DNA of 64,000 bases from Candidatus Hydrogenedentota bacterium (GCA_016791475.1 JAEUWI010000045.1:1-64000); one strand, 5' to 3'. Positions 44,008-53,573 are shown, counted from the stretch's first letter. Translations and numbers: made by a program. The notes: a model not told the origin generated them from the letters alone.

Positions 44008-44027
44008 GTCAGTTTCGCCGCCTGAAT

Positions 44028-44495
44028 TCAGCCGGCGGTATCGAGGAGATCGTGGGTCTCGGGTGCGGGGCTTCCAGCGTGGTTGACGCTGACGCGATCA
44101 TAGGCCTCGATGAAGGAGCGGTAGACCACGCCGCCATCGTAGCGCTCGGCGATTAGGGGAAGACCTTTGGTCTCGATGTCGCTCGCGAGTTGGGCGATGT
44201 CTTCCTGGTACCCTTCGCCGAGCGTTCCGCGAAGCTCTTCGAGCACACCGGCCACGCGCTCATAGTGCCGGATGGTTTCCTCATTTTCTCCGTAGGTCGC
44301 CCGGGCCGCTCTGGCTTCCTGCATTCGCTCGAAGCTGTCCTGCAGGATGTGGGCCGGGTGACTCATCTCGGGGAGGTAGAGTGGATCCGTATTGGGCTCG
44401 TCGCTGGGAACAACGGTCACTTTCGCATCGCGGTAGCGCTGCGAGACTTGAACTTCATCCACCAAAGGCCGGTGGCTGGCTCCATCCACGTACAT
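44028..44495 (-). CDS. Protein of unknown function
   Basis: A 155-residue acidic, soluble protein without a signal peptide or membrane segment. No family was recognised. It is mainly helical in its second half (SFERMQEARAARATYGENEE, HYERVAGVLEELRGTL, DIAQLASDIET). The start at 44495 is preferred over 44510 because GGAGG lies 8-9 nt before it. It stands alone between convergent neighbours. Confidence 0.6.
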   Translation of the reverse strand: MYVDGASHRPLVDEVQVSQRYRDAKVTVVPSDEPNTDPLYLPEMSHPAHILQDSFERMQEARAARATYGENEETIRHYERVAGVLEELRGTLGEGYQEDIAQLASDIETKGLPLIAERYDGGVVYRSFIEAYDRVSVNHAGSPAPETHDLLDTAG

Positions 44496-44641
44496 GACCA
44501 AACCCTCCATTGTTTGGTACCAACTTTATTTTGCGCCGGTTCGTCTATCGGCATATTTGCGCCTGGACTTTAGCGCGTATTGGGCGGGCCACGAAGAAAC
44601 AACGCAAAACAACAAAAGAAATCGAAAACGAGTGAATCTTT

Positions 44642-46915
44642 TTATCGCAACTCGACACCGCGTGACTGGGTTTGGAAGTAGAGTTTCTTGAGCAGATCGA
44701 CGATGGAAGCGGCGGCAACGTTGGTGGAGGGCAGGGAGATGGAAGTGAAGGTGCTACCGTCCAGCCAGGCGTGAAGTTCGCCCTCGGCCTGGGCGAGTGC
44801 GAAGGGATTCAGGCCATGCCGCCTTGAAAAGGAGACACCGTAGGAATAGTGCATTGTTTTGATCGATTCATCAATCTTTATGGCGGTTTTGGCTGTTTTT
44901 GGATAGGCCAATGCATCGCTGGCGGCAAAACGCTGCCCGACACTTAACTCGGTCTCCTGGGTCAGTCCGAGGGTTATCCCCCGCTTTCGGCTTTCCTGCT
45001 TGCACTTCTGCAGAATGCGCTCCAGAATCCTCTTGCCCATGGCGCGCGCCTCATCGGAGGCGTGTAACTCGGCGTTGAGGAGGGTTTGAACCGCTTCGTT
45101 CAGGCCATCGACCGACACAAACCCACGGGCGGAATCCAGCTCGAAAAGTGGCTCTGCGCCGTGGCGCACGGCGAGCAAACCCAGGGGACCGGAAAGGCCA
45201 CGGGCCAGCAGCCCTTCGAGGAAGCTGAAGCGCTCCTGCAGGGCGAGACCGGCGATGGAGACGACGTGGTCCAGCTTTTCCATGAAGCTGGACTCCTTGC
45301 CTGCCTCGTAGGCCAGCCTGGGCAGGTTGATGGCCACCTGATCCACCAGGGTCCAGCCGGGTTGCCAATGGGCGCGGCTGTCGCGGTTGGCGGCGCCGCG
45401 GGTGAAGTAGAAGCGGACGGCGTAGCCCCCTTCGATGAGGGCGGCGGCCTGGTTGAGGAAGGCCTCGCCCGCCGGCTCCTTGAAGAAACGCTCGTCGATG
45501 CCGATGCCCACGACAGGCACGGCCACGGGCAGTCCGCCGGAACGCTGGAGCACTTCGAGGAGCTTCCAGGCGAGTTGCTGGGCGGCGTGCTCGAAGTCGC
45601 GATAGCGCTTTGGGGTCTCTCCGTCTTTCGTTTCCAAGCCGACGGCGGGGACTTCCGCGAGAAAGTCGGGGACGGTCCAATAGAGGCGGAGTTCGGTGCC
45701 GGTGCCGTCGCCGCCGTGGACCATGGCGCGGTAGGCGAACTCGTAGACGATCATTTGCGCGAACTGGGCCAGTTCCTCGGGGGAATAGGCGGCGACGTAG
45801 GGCGCGAAATAGTAATTGACGGCATCCCACGCGAGGGAGCCGGAGAAGTGGGCCTGAAAATTGGCCGTGGCCTTGGCGAGCTGCGCCAGAAAGGTGATGG
45901 CGTTGCGCGGGGGCGAGGCGAAATCGGGCGCGCCGGGAAGTCCGACGCCGAACTGGGCGATCATACCCGGCGAGAGGAGGGCCTGGCGGAGTCGATCGAC
46001 CTTTTCGAGGCCGTGGAGGTGGATGGCGCCCTGGAGATGGGCCTCGCTCACGTGGGGCGAATAGACCCGGGCGAGGGCGTATTCCTTCTTCACGGCGCCC
46101 GCGAGGACGTAGTCGGTCTTGACGGGATCGCCGCCGGTGGTGGCGCTGGTCAGGCCGCGGATGATGCGCTCGCAATCATAGAGCGGGACGCCGAGGCGCT
46201 GGTGGCGCTCGCGGTACTCATGGAGCCCGTGGGCCACGAGGCGGGCGGCGACCAGCTCGCGCACGAGGGAGGTGGTGAGGGTCTTAATCTCCGCCGCTTC
46301 GAGCTGCTGCTCCACCTCCGCCGCGACGAGTCCCGCCATGGCGGCATCGAGGCCGGTTTCCAGCACGAGGGCCTCCACGATCCGCTCGCGGTTCCAGGAG
46401 AGGATGGTGTCGCCGCTGGTGCGGACGAAAAGCCCCTGGGTGCGGCCGTGCGCGGAGACGCCACTGCGCTGGGCCTCTTCGAGTTCGCCGAGGAGCAGGC
46501 GCATATCGCCCTCGCGGAGGCGGCGGATACGGGCGCGGCGGTCGCGGTAGCGGGCATAGGCAAAGGCCGTGCGGATGTGGGCCATGGAGATAAGGACGCG
46601 CTCCACGGCATCGTGGATGTGATCCACGGTGGGCACATGGCTGCCGAGCTGCTTCGTGAGATAGATGGTGACGGCGCGGGCCAAGCTGTCGGCCAGATCT
46701 TCATCGTCGCCGCCGATGGACTGGGCGGCGCGGAAGATGGCGTTGGCGATCTTGGCGCGCTCGAAGGGGGCCTCCCTCCCATCGCGCTTGAGGACCGTCG
46801 TAAAGGGTTCCGGCGCGCCGACGAAGGGCAGGGGCAGCGACATCTGGGCATCAAAGAGCCCTTCCGGATGGGGTCCGGCGATGTCGGGTTGCTGCTCTGC
46901 GGGATCGATGGCCAT
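44642..46915 (-). CDS. NrdD-like protein with two ATP-cones, without glycyl radical domain
   Basis: A 757-residue relative of class III (anaerobic) ribonucleotide reductase. Two ATP-cone regulatory domains (about residues 37-130 and 155-265, e.g. VLKRDGREAPFERAKIANAI) precede the barrel: AIHLHGLEKVDRLRQALLSPG, FLAQLAKATANFQAHFSGSLAWDAVNYYFAPYV and VDQVAINLPRLAYEAG. The C-terminal zinc ribbon and RVxGYxG glycyl radical loop are missing; the protein stops after KKLYFQTQSRGVELR. Only two cysteines exist in the whole protein (YDCERI, QKCKQE), neither in the barrel finger loop. No NrdG activase is nearby. It is likely not a conventional reductase. The start is set by the beginning of the ATP-cone region. 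Confidence 0.8.
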   Translation of the reverse strand: MAIDPAEQQPDIAGPHPEGLFDAQMSLPLPFVGAPEPFTTVLKRDGREAPFERAKIANAIFRAAQSIGGDDEDLADSLARAVTIYLTKQLGSHVPTVDHIHDAVERVLISMAHIRTAFAYARYRDRRARIRRLREGDMRLLLGELEEAQRSGVSAHGRTQGLFVRTSGDTILSWNRERIVEALVLETGLDAAMAGLVAAEVEQQLEAAEIKTLTTSLVRELVAARLVAHGLHEYRERHQRLGVPLYDCERIIRGLTSATTGGDPVKTDYVLAGAVKKEYALARVYSPHVSEAHLQGAIHLHGLEKVDRLRQALLSPGMIAQFGVGLPGAPDFASPPRNAITFLAQLAKATANFQAHFSGSLAWDAVNYYFAPYVAAYSPEELAQFAQMIVYEFAYRAMVHGGDGTGTELRLYWTVPDFLAEVPAVGLETKDGETPKRYRDFEHAAQQLAWKLLEVLQRSGGLPVAVPVVGIGIDERFFKEPAGEAFLNQAAALIEGGYAVRFYFTRGAANRDSRAHWQPGWTLVDQVAINLPRLAYEAGKESSFMEKLDHVVSIAGLALQERFSFLEGLLARGLSGPLGLLAVRHGAEPLFELDSARGFVSVDGLNEAVQTLLNAELHASDEARAMGKRILERILQKCKQESRKRGITLGLTQETELSVGQRFAASDALAYPKTAKTAIKIDESIKTMHYSYGVSFSRRHGLNPFALAQAEGELHAWLDGSTFTSISLPSTNVAAASIVDLLKKLYFQTQSRGVELR

Positions 46916-47026
46916 AAAAAGCTCAACTATGGTGGTCGGGTGCGTGGAATTGCGCCAGAGGGGCACCGAGGATTTTAGCGGATTGCGTGGGGAGGCGGCA
47001 AGGCGGGGGGAATTATGAATTATCGC

Positions 47027-47053
47027 TCGTTCCCAAGCTCCGCTTGGGAACGA
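47027..47053. repeat. Perfect 12-bp inverted repeat (TCGTTCCCAAGC)
   Basis: TCGTTCCCAAGC, a TCC loop, then GCTTGGGAACGA. It lies in the gap between the NrdD-like gene and a glycosidase-like gene. There is no T-run on either side, so it is not a typical terminator. CCCAAGCTCCGCTTGGG palindromes are, from memory, scattered in many unrelated bacterial genomes. Confidence 0.9.
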
Positions 47054-47099
47054 GGTAAGGACTTTGTTGGGCACTGGACCGGTCTCGCCAATCGCGTCT

Positions 47100-49400
47100 T
47101 CAGGTTTCAATGCCGCAGCGTCTTGCGAGGGCGGGCAGGTAGTCATCCAATTCGTGATCCAGCATATCGAGCTTGGCGCGCATGAGTTCCACGGCTGGGG
47201 CCAGCGATTTGCCTGCACCGTTGCGAAAGTCGAGGCGAGGGTCTTGCTCGACGACGGGAATGGCGGCGATGGTATTGGCCTTTTCGTCGGCGAGGACGGC
47301 GCGCCACTGCTCGTACTGAAGTTGGGCTTCGGTGAGTTCTTCGGGACTGTGCATGGACGACGCTGCGAAAGTCCGAAGGAACTCGCGGTGGCGGGCGGAG
47401 GCGTAGAAGTTCGCGTGGCTGCGGGCGACATGGTAGAACCAGCGCGCGGGTGATTCTTCCGCACGAAAGGTGGGCATGCAGCGGGGCGGCACCAGGGGCC
47501 GGGCGGCATCGAGGGCGTCGACCGCGCGTTTCAGGGCCTCCTCCATTTTGCGATAGTAGCGCCCGAAGGTTTCGGCGCTTCCGCGCACGTCGTCTCCCCG
47601 TGCATCGCGCAGTACGTGTATGGAAAGTTTCCCGTTGCGCTTGAAGCAGTCAGGCAGGGGCACATCGGGGTTGGCGAACATGGGATGGGCGGGCCCGAGG
47701 TAGTAGGGTCCGCTGAAGTAGGGCGGTTGCTCCGGAGACCAGGCGATGGCCTCCGAAACACTGGCCCAAGCCTGGCGCAGGAGGGGCGCGGCGTCTTTCC
47801 CGGCGATGCGCTGGGCCAAGGCCGCCAGCACGGGTTCCTTCCCCGGTGCGGGTGACCAGGCGGCATATTTGTACACTTCGGCGCTGGTGGCGCCGTAGCA
47901 GGGTTGGAACCAGGGAAAGACCCAGGCGCCGTCCGCGCCGGAGGCCGCGAGGGCTTCGGCGCGATCATACCAGCGATCGAGACAGGGGATGTAGGGCAGG
48001 CCCGGGGCCTCAAAGGCCAACTCGGGTTCGCTCTTCAAGAAGACGGGAATCCCGCGCGCTTTACACGCCGCGATCTGGCGCTTTGCCCGATCGGTTGGTC
48101 CGATGAGATCAATGCTGTAATCCCAGATGAGCTTGTTGACCCCGCCCTCTTTGGTCACGGTCCCGTCTTTTTCAATTTCCGTGAGCAGAGCGGTGCCCGG
48201 CATGAGCTTTTCGATGAAGCCGGACTGCATGTCGTCGGCGGACCAGAACATGGCGGCGGAGTAAGGCCAGGCGACGACGAGGGCTTCCGGGTTGGCCTCG
48301 CGCGCGGCGGCGGCCAGGGCGTTGCATAGGTTGGACACGACGGCGTCCGCGCCGAGGGGTTCGCAGCGGGCGCAGTTGGTGTGGCCGATGGAGACGCCGG
48401 CCGGGCGCATGAAGCAGTGCTGAAATTCCTCGCCTCCGATGATGATCAGGACTCCGTCGAGTGGAACGGCCTCAAACAATCCCCGGATGGATTCCTGGAG
48501 GTACTGGCGCATCAGGGAGGCTTCCGTGCAGAGGAGATAGCCTTTCGGGGGCTGATCGAGGAAGTAGAGCGCCTCCGCACCGCGCAGCTCGGGATGATTC
48601 GTGAGGATTGGGGCATCGGCGGGATAGAAATCCCACATGCGCAGGGGCAGGTAGGTCTTCAGGCCATAGCGCCGCGCCTCACGGGCGCTCTGCGCCAGGC
48701 GTTCCAGCAGTTCGGGCTTCTGGAGCGCCGCCAGTTCTGGAATGGCCGTGCTGAAGGACAACTCGTGAAGGCGAGCGGCGGCGTAGGCCCGCGATCCGAT
48801 TTCGGGGGTGAGGATGACGGCATTGTTCCCCTGAAAGACCACGTCGCGACAGGAGCCCGTCCAGGGAACGGCGCCGACGCGTGTATCGAGGCGCGCCGAA
48901 GTCGTGGACTCCCCCAGCGCAAGGACAGGCGCTGAACGAAACCCCATATGATCGACCAGGTTAACCACAGCATCGCGCAACGCGGTCGGTGTTCCCGCGC
49001 GCACAACGACGCGGTCGGCGGCGACGGAAATGGTGAAAGCGTTGGTCAGCGGGGCGGCTCCGTCCACCTGGAGCACGAGCGCCTTTCCCTGTGCGACCGA
49101 CGCGTCCGCTTCCCGCCGGATGGGAAGGTCGAGGCCCATGCGTTCCTTCAGGAACTCCGCAAGATGCTCCGCCATGAGGGTGGTCACGGGTTCGGCCGTC
49201 ACATCCACGACGATGGCCCAGTCCGGCGCGAGTGCGACCTCACTCTCGGAAGCGACCGCGCCGGGATCGGACGTAAAGCGCGCGAAATAATCATGGGAAA
49301 GAAAAGAGAAGGGGCCCGCGAGATAGGCGTCATCGACGGCGTCACCGAGGACGGGACATGCCCCGAGCAGGGCGAGAAGCAGGACCGGCAAACGTCGCAT
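47100..49400 (-). CDS. Exported glycoside-hydrolase-like protein
   Basis: A 766-residue protein with a signal peptide or lipobox (LLALLGAC). Residues about 60-165 resemble the small alpha/beta domain that precedes the barrel of family 20 and related glycosidases (LAEFLKERMGLDLPIRREAD, DAVVNLVDHMGFR). Residues about 170-560 look like a TIM barrel (YGLKTYLPLRMWDFYP, GVLIIIGGEEFQHCF, VAWPYSAAMFW, WDYSIDLIGP). IGGEEFQH may be the acid/base region. The C-terminus is helical. Substrate unknown. It belongs to the exported-enzyme cluster at 47-57 kb. Confidence 0.7.
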   Translation of the reverse strand: MRRLPVLLLALLGACPVLGDAVDDAYLAGPFSFLSHDYFARFTSDPGAVASESEVALAPDWAIVVDVTAEPVTTLMAEHLAEFLKERMGLDLPIRREADASVAQGKALVLQVDGAAPLTNAFTISVAADRVVVRAGTPTALRDAVVNLVDHMGFRSAPVLALGESTTSARLDTRVGAVPWTGSCRDVVFQGNNAVILTPEIGSRAYAAARLHELSFSTAIPELAALQKPELLERLAQSAREARRYGLKTYLPLRMWDFYPADAPILTNHPELRGAEALYFLDQPPKGYLLCTEASLMRQYLQESIRGLFEAVPLDGVLIIIGGEEFQHCFMRPAGVSIGHTNCARCEPLGADAVVSNLCNALAAAAREANPEALVVAWPYSAAMFWSADDMQSGFIEKLMPGTALLTEIEKDGTVTKEGGVNKLIWDYSIDLIGPTDRAKRQIAACKARGIPVFLKSEPELAFEAPGLPYIPCLDRWYDRAEALAASGADGAWVFPWFQPCYGATSAEVYKYAAWSPAPGKEPVLAALAQRIAGKDAAPLLRQAWASVSEAIAWSPEQPPYFSGPYYLGPAHPMFANPDVPLPDCFKRNGKLSIHVLRDARGDDVRGSAETFGRYYRKMEEALKRAVDALDAARPLVPPRCMPTFRAEESPARWFYHVARSHANFYASARHREFLRTFAASSMHSPEELTEAQLQYEQWRAVLADEKANTIAAIPVVEQDPRLDFRNGAGKSLAPAVELMRAKLDMLDHELDDYLPALARRCGIET

Positions 49401-49425
49401 GGCAACTCCTTCGAAAACAAGGACG

Positions 49426-49446
49426 GCCGCCCCTTTAAGGGGCGGC
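49426..49446. terminator. GC-rich hairpin, possible terminator
   Basis: GCCGCCCCTT-T-AAGGGGCGGC is a perfect 10-bp palindrome. On the minus strand it is followed by CCGTCCTTGTTTTCG, a weak U-rich tail, and it lies between two genes read on that strand. It may terminate the upstream gene or act as a leader hairpin. Confidence 0.5.
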
Positions 49447-49511
49447 GCCCATGGTTCGTTTTTCCATTCGAAAGCCCCTGGTCCGCGCGGTTTGCGTCAG
49501 CGCCTGCGGGG

Positions 49512-50369
49512 TCAATCCATGATCCAGGCGTTGCCTTTTTTCTTGAGGTTGACGGACATTTTTCCGCCTTCGTCGTTGAAGACGATGGTGGTGTTGTCGC
49601 CTCGGATGTGGAGGCCTCGGAGGGCTTTTTCGCGGGTTGCGGGGTCGGAGACCATTTGTTTGGTCATGGCCATGAACTGTTCTTTGCCGACCTGGGCGAT
49701 GAAGTCGTCCATTTGTTTGGCTTTTTCTTCGCTGGTCATTTTTCGGATGGTGTCGAGGTCGCCTTTGCCCATGGCTTCTTCGAATTTGAGGTAGGTTTTC
49801 ATCTGTTCGGTGGCCATGGCTTCTTTGCCCTGGAGCACGGTGACGGGGGTGGATTTCTGCACGGGGGCGCTGAAGGAGATTTCGTAGGCGAAGGCGGGTG
49901 TGCCGAAGTCGGCGTTGCCTTCATCGGAGCCGTCGATGGCGCCGCTGAGGACGCCTTTTTCCACTTTAAGGCTGTCTACGCCGCCGGCGCCGCCGCTGTG
50001 GGAGAAGAAGGGCATGGAGGTTTGGGGGCTGTCGACGGGCACGTAGACGGTGCCGGTGACTTCGGGGGTTTCGGCTTTGGGATCGAAGCGCAGGAGGATG
50101 CCGAGGAGTTTACCTTCGCGGCAGAGGGTGTCGAGGTTGAAGAGGATGGGCGATTCGAGCTCTGCGGGGGCGATTTCTTTATCGCTGAAGAGGATGCGGA
50201 GCTGGGGTCCGTCGCCCATTTCTTCGGCGTCGTCGAAATCGAGCACGAGGACATGTTTGAGGGGGATATCTTTTCCGTTGACGGTGAAGGTGGCTTTGAG
50301 CTTGGCCTCTTCGGCGCTGGCGAGGGTGAGGAGGGCGCATGCGAGGAGGGTGACTGCGTATTTGATCAT
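49512..50369 (-). CDS. Exported protein of unknown function
   Basis: A 285-residue protein with a clear Sec signal (KYAVTLLACALLTLASA). The mature part has two halves: a beta-rich region (ATFTVNGKDIPLKHVLVLDF, GTVYVPVDSP, KVEKGVLSGAIDG) and a helical region (MKTYLKFEEAMGKGDLDTI, KAKQMDDFIAQVGKEQF) ending in a beta hairpin (TTIVFNDEGGKMSVNLKKKG). Not assigned to a family. GGAGAG precedes the ATG at 50369. It lies between the glycosidase-like and sulfatase genes. Confidence 0.7.
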   Translation of the reverse strand: MIKYAVTLLACALLTLASAEEAKLKATFTVNGKDIPLKHVLVLDFDDAEEMGDGPQLRILFSDKEIAPAELESPILFNLDTLCREGKLLGILLRFDPKAETPEVTGTVYVPVDSPQTSMPFFSHSGGAGGVDSLKVEKGVLSGAIDGSDEGNADFGTPAFAYEISFSAPVQKSTPVTVLQGKEAMATEQMKTYLKFEEAMGKGDLDTIRKMTSEEKAKQMDDFIAQVGKEQFMAMTKQMVSDPATREKALRGLHIRGDNTTIVFNDEGGKMSVNLKKKGNAWIMD

Positions 50370-50512
50370 GGGTTCTCTCCGTTGGTTGGGATCGAGTCTG
50401 GGGTTGGCTGGTCCGGGCTCGGGGCATGGTGAACAGCATAGGCCTATGCGGACCAAGAGTCAATAGTAGGTATGGAGTATCCTGTGCAGCGCTTTCGGGG
50501 TGAGGTCCCGGC

Positions 50513-51847
50513 TCAATCCTTTTGTTTTCCGGCCTTCTCGGGCGCGCCGTCGGCGCTCATGACGCTGCCCTGTTTCTCGAAGTCGTCCAGAACCTGCTGG
50601 AGCATGGCGCGGATGCTGGCGGCGTCGGGGGACAGGGTGGCGGCGTTCAGGGGCTTTGCCTCGTCGAAATCGCTGGCGACGTGATAGAAGCGTCCGTCGC
50701 CGTAGAGCTTGTAGTCGGTGGTTCGTGCGGTGCGGCCGCGTCGGGCGCTGTTGTCGCCCCAGCGGGGGTCGTAGTGGGCGAATTGCCAGGGCTTGGGTTC
50801 ATAGGGCTGGCCCTTGAGCAGGGGCAGAAGGCTGCGTCCGTCGAGCCGACCTTTATAGTCGGAAACGCCGGCGACATCGAGCAGGGTCGGGAAGAAATCT
50901 TCGAAGCCGACGAGCCCTTCAAAGGTCTGACCGGGCTTGATGGTTCCTGCCCACCAGGCGATGAGGGGCACGTGGGTTCCCGCATCGGTGAGGCTGCCTT
51001 TGCCGCCCTGAAGCATGCGCCCTTGAAACGGGGACGTGATGTTCCGGTTGGTACCGTTGTCGCCGGTGAAGAGAAAGAGGGTGTTTTCCGAAAGGCCGAG
51101 AGAGGCCACGTGGTCGACGAGCCGCCCTATGTTCTTGTCCATGTAGGTCACCATTTCGGCGAAGTGCCTGGGGTTTTCCGCGTAGCGGTCGCCACTCCCC
51201 CACTCCGCGCTGTCGGGGGTGGGCACGAAGGGGTTGTGGGTGAGGGCCATGGGATAGTAGAGGAAGAAGGGCGCGTCTTTGCTGCGGGAGACGAAGTCGA
51301 TGGCGAAGTCGCAGAAGATGTCGGGCCCGTAGGCGTCGGGATCGCGGGGTAGTCGCTTGCCGTTCTGCTCGATGAGGGGATTCGCGTAGCGCTCGCCTTC
51401 GGGCTTGCGCGCGCTCAGTTGCCAGAGGCAGTGTTCATCGAAGCCGAAGCGCGGGGGCAGGGTGCTGTCGTAGCCGAGCTGCCATTTCCCCACGATGGCG
51501 GTTTTGTACCCCACATCCTTCAGGGCGTGGGCGAAGGTCTTTTCTTCCGGATTCATGTAGGCGAATTGGGTATAGTTGCGGAAGTTGTGTTTGCCGGTCA
51601 TGAGTTGGACGCGCGTGGGGGTGCAGAGGGGCTGGCTGTAGGCGTGGGTGAAGCGCATGCCCTCGCGGGACAGGGCGTCGAGGCGGGGGGTCTTGTAGTG
51701 GGTGCTGCCGTTCGCGCCGATGCACTCGTAGCCCAGATCGTCCGCCATGATGAGGATGATGTTGGGCGGCGCGGCCGGCACGATCCTTACGAGGCTCAGG
51801 AGTGCCAGCACGATAATGATGTGACGGGCGAAAGACGGGGAGATCAT
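50513..51847 (-). CDS. Exported arylsulfatase-family sulfatase
   Basis: A 444-residue sulfatase with an N-terminal signal (HIIIVLALLSLVRIVPA). The metal site begins at NIILIMADDLGYE (D36-D37), and the modification motif is C75-T-P-T-R79 within PLCTPTRVQLMTG. The cysteine would be converted to formylglycine by FGE or an anaerobic maturase; neither enzyme is in this window. LFLFTGDNGT is the second metal motif. The start is the ATG at 51847, 6 nt after AAGGA, rather than the ATG two codons earlier. It is divergent from the next gene. Confidence 0.92.
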   Translation of the reverse strand: MISPSFARHIIIVLALLSLVRIVPAAPPNIILIMADDLGYECIGANGSTHYKTPRLDALSREGMRFTHAYSQPLCTPTRVQLMTGKHNFRNYTQFAYMNPEEKTFAHALKDVGYKTAIVGKWQLGYDSTLPPRFGFDEHCLWQLSARKPEGERYANPLIEQNGKRLPRDPDAYGPDIFCDFAIDFVSRSKDAPFFLYYPMALTHNPFVPTPDSAEWGSGDRYAENPRHFAEMVTYMDKNIGRLVDHVASLGLSENTLFLFTGDNGTNRNITSPFQGRMLQGGKGSLTDAGTHVPLIAWWAGTIKPGQTFEGLVGFEDFFPTLLDVAGVSDYKGRLDGRSLLPLLKGQPYEPKPWQFAHYDPRWGDNSARRGRTARTTDYKLYGDGRFYHVASDFDEAKPLNAATLSPDAASIRAMLQQVLDDFEKQGSVMSADGAPEKAGKQKD

Positions 51848-52073
51848 AATCATTCCTTTCCGGTGTCCGGAAGCGGGCGCGGCTTCTGGCATCACGCGGG
51901 GACAGCATTTTTTGCATGTGTCAAGACGATAGCACACATTCACCCGACGCACGATGTGGTTTCGGGGTATGGCCCGTTGGGCCAGTTGAGGGTAACAGTT
52001 GACGGGCGCGCATGCAATCCGTTCCAATAGACCTTTGATTTGCGCGAACCACGACGCTGGAGAGATCAACCCG

Positions 52074-53519
52074 ATGTTCGGACGCCCCCATACCCCCCGC
52101 CCCCGACTGTGGCCTGCCTGTGTACTTCTGTGGCTCGTGCCGAGCCTGGGGTGCGTTGCGGAGGAGGCTGTGCTGGGGACGAGCGCCAGCGGGCACTACC
52201 TCCGCTTTCGGGAGCGACCCATCTTGATCGCCGGCGACAGCGGAACGCAGTGTGTGCTGCAGAACGGAAATCTGGACTTCCACCGCTGGATTGATGATTG
52301 CGCCGCTTCGGGGTTGAACACGGTTCATGTCTGGTCCTTTGTTGCGCCGCGACAGAAGCTGGATGGGTCGGAGGTTGAAGCGCGCTATGGCTATGTATTT
52401 CCCGGGCTCACGCCCTGGGCGCGCAAGACTTCGGGTGCGCGCGCGCACGATGGCGGATACCAGTGGGATCTTCATCAATGGGACGAGGCGGGCTACTGGC
52501 CTCGCTTTCGGGCGCTCTGCGCGGCGGCGCATTCGCGCGATCTGCTGCTCGGCATCACGGTATTCTGGGGCTGGCCCAAGCATGGGTCGGACTGGATCTA
52601 TCATCCGTTTAATGTTGTGAACGGCGGGCCGATCACGGAGGAACCCCGTCCCCACGTGACGCTGGTGCAACAGATCGCCTCGCCCGGCACGGAGGTGTTG
52701 GGGGAAGCGTGGTCGGAGGCGTGGCCGCCGGCCAAGAAGAACCAGTGGCATTGGGAGCGCTTTGCGGAGAAACTCATCACGGAGACGTCGGCCTACGACA
52801 ACGTGTTTTTCGTGTTCATGGACGAGCACTCCTATAGCGATGGGAATGGCGCGGAGCATTTTCGAGCATTCTTTCAGAAGCGGGGTTGCCTGTGGACGGA
52901 TCGGGAACTCCGCCGCGCGGAGGTGGACTTTGTGTTTGACCCGGTTACGCATCGGGACGAGGGCGGTCGCAATCCGGAGTGCGTGGAGCGCTTTTTTCGC
53001 GATCCCGCGCGTCCCTTTATGATTTTGGAGGGGGGGCCCTATCAGGGGGAGATCGCCCGGGTGAGTTTCTGGACGGCACTGATGGGCGGGGCGGGCATGG
53101 TCTATCACAACGACGCCGAGCAGGAGACGGTTCACACGGGGATCATGGGCTACGACCCGAATGTTCCCGGCGGCGATACGGGGGCGACGCGTCGGCAGTG
53201 GCTTGGCTTAGCGAGCCGCTTCTTCAATACGTCAATGCCGGATCTTGACGCGATGGCGCCGCACAATGAGCTGACGGGCAGCGGCGCCTTCTGTCTTGCG
53301 CAACCGGGAATGACCTATGCTGTATACGCGCCACCGGGCGGTGATGAAGAGGTGAGCGTGGATCTTTCCGGCGCTCCGGGGCGCTTTACGGCGCGCTTTT
53401 ACGAGCCGACAACGGGAAACTGGCAGGAACCGCAGACGGTGGACGGTGGCGCGCGGGTGACCCTTGCGCGACCTTCCCCCGCCGATTGGGCGCTGTTGGT
53501 CACGAAAGTAACGCACTGA
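52074..53519 (+). CDS. Exported glycoside-hydrolase-like (collagen-binding DUF-type) protein
   Basis: A 481-residue exported protein. After a signal (LWPACVLLWLVPSLGC, possibly a lipobox) the sequence follows the TIM-barrel pattern of DUF4038/DUF6298-like putative glycosidases: SGHYLRFRERPILIAGDSGT, DDCAASGLNTVHVWSFV, LLLGITVFWGWPKHG, NVFFVFMDEHSYSDG, FMILEGGPY. The last 80 residues are a beta-sandwich (FTARFYEPTTGNWQE). The E/D residues in MDEHS and LEGG are candidates for catalysis. GGAGAG precedes the ATG. Confidence 0.72.
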   Translation: MFGRPHTPRPRLWPACVLLWLVPSLGCVAEEAVLGTSASGHYLRFRERPILIAGDSGTQCVLQNGNLDFHRWIDDCAASGLNTVHVWSFVAPRQKLDGSEVEARYGYVFPGLTPWARKTSGARAHDGGYQWDLHQWDEAGYWPRFRALCAAAHSRDLLLGITVFWGWPKHGSDWIYHPFNVVNGGPITEEPRPHVTLVQQIASPGTEVLGEAWSEAWPPAKKNQWHWERFAEKLITETSAYDNVFFVFMDEHSYSDGNGAEHFRAFFQKRGCLWTDRELRRAEVDFVFDPVTHRDEGGRNPECVERFFRDPARPFMILEGGPYQGEIARVSFWTALMGGAGMVYHNDAEQETVHTGIMGYDPNVPGGDTGATRRQWLGLASRFFNTSMPDLDAMAPHNELTGSGAFCLAQPGMTYAVYAPPGGDEEVSVDLSGAPGRFTARFYEPTTGNWQEPQTVDGGARVTLARPSPADWALLVTKVTH

Positions 53520-53573
53520 TCGAAGACTGAAACGCGCAATGGCCCGCGAACGGGGTCTGGAGGCGAGAGATAC

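Noticed and set aside
44580-44642. Frameshift explaining the missing C-terminus of the NrdD-like protein
   Set aside because: The bases after the stop translate in no frame into a zinc ribbon or RVxGYxG motif and are AT-rich intergenic sequence, so truncation by a simple frameshift is not supported.
45086-46978. 630-codon plus-strand open frame opposite the NrdD-like gene
   Set aside because: The sequence is Gly/Ala/Val/His-rich with no family motif, while the opposite strand encodes recognisable ATP-cone and NrdD segments.
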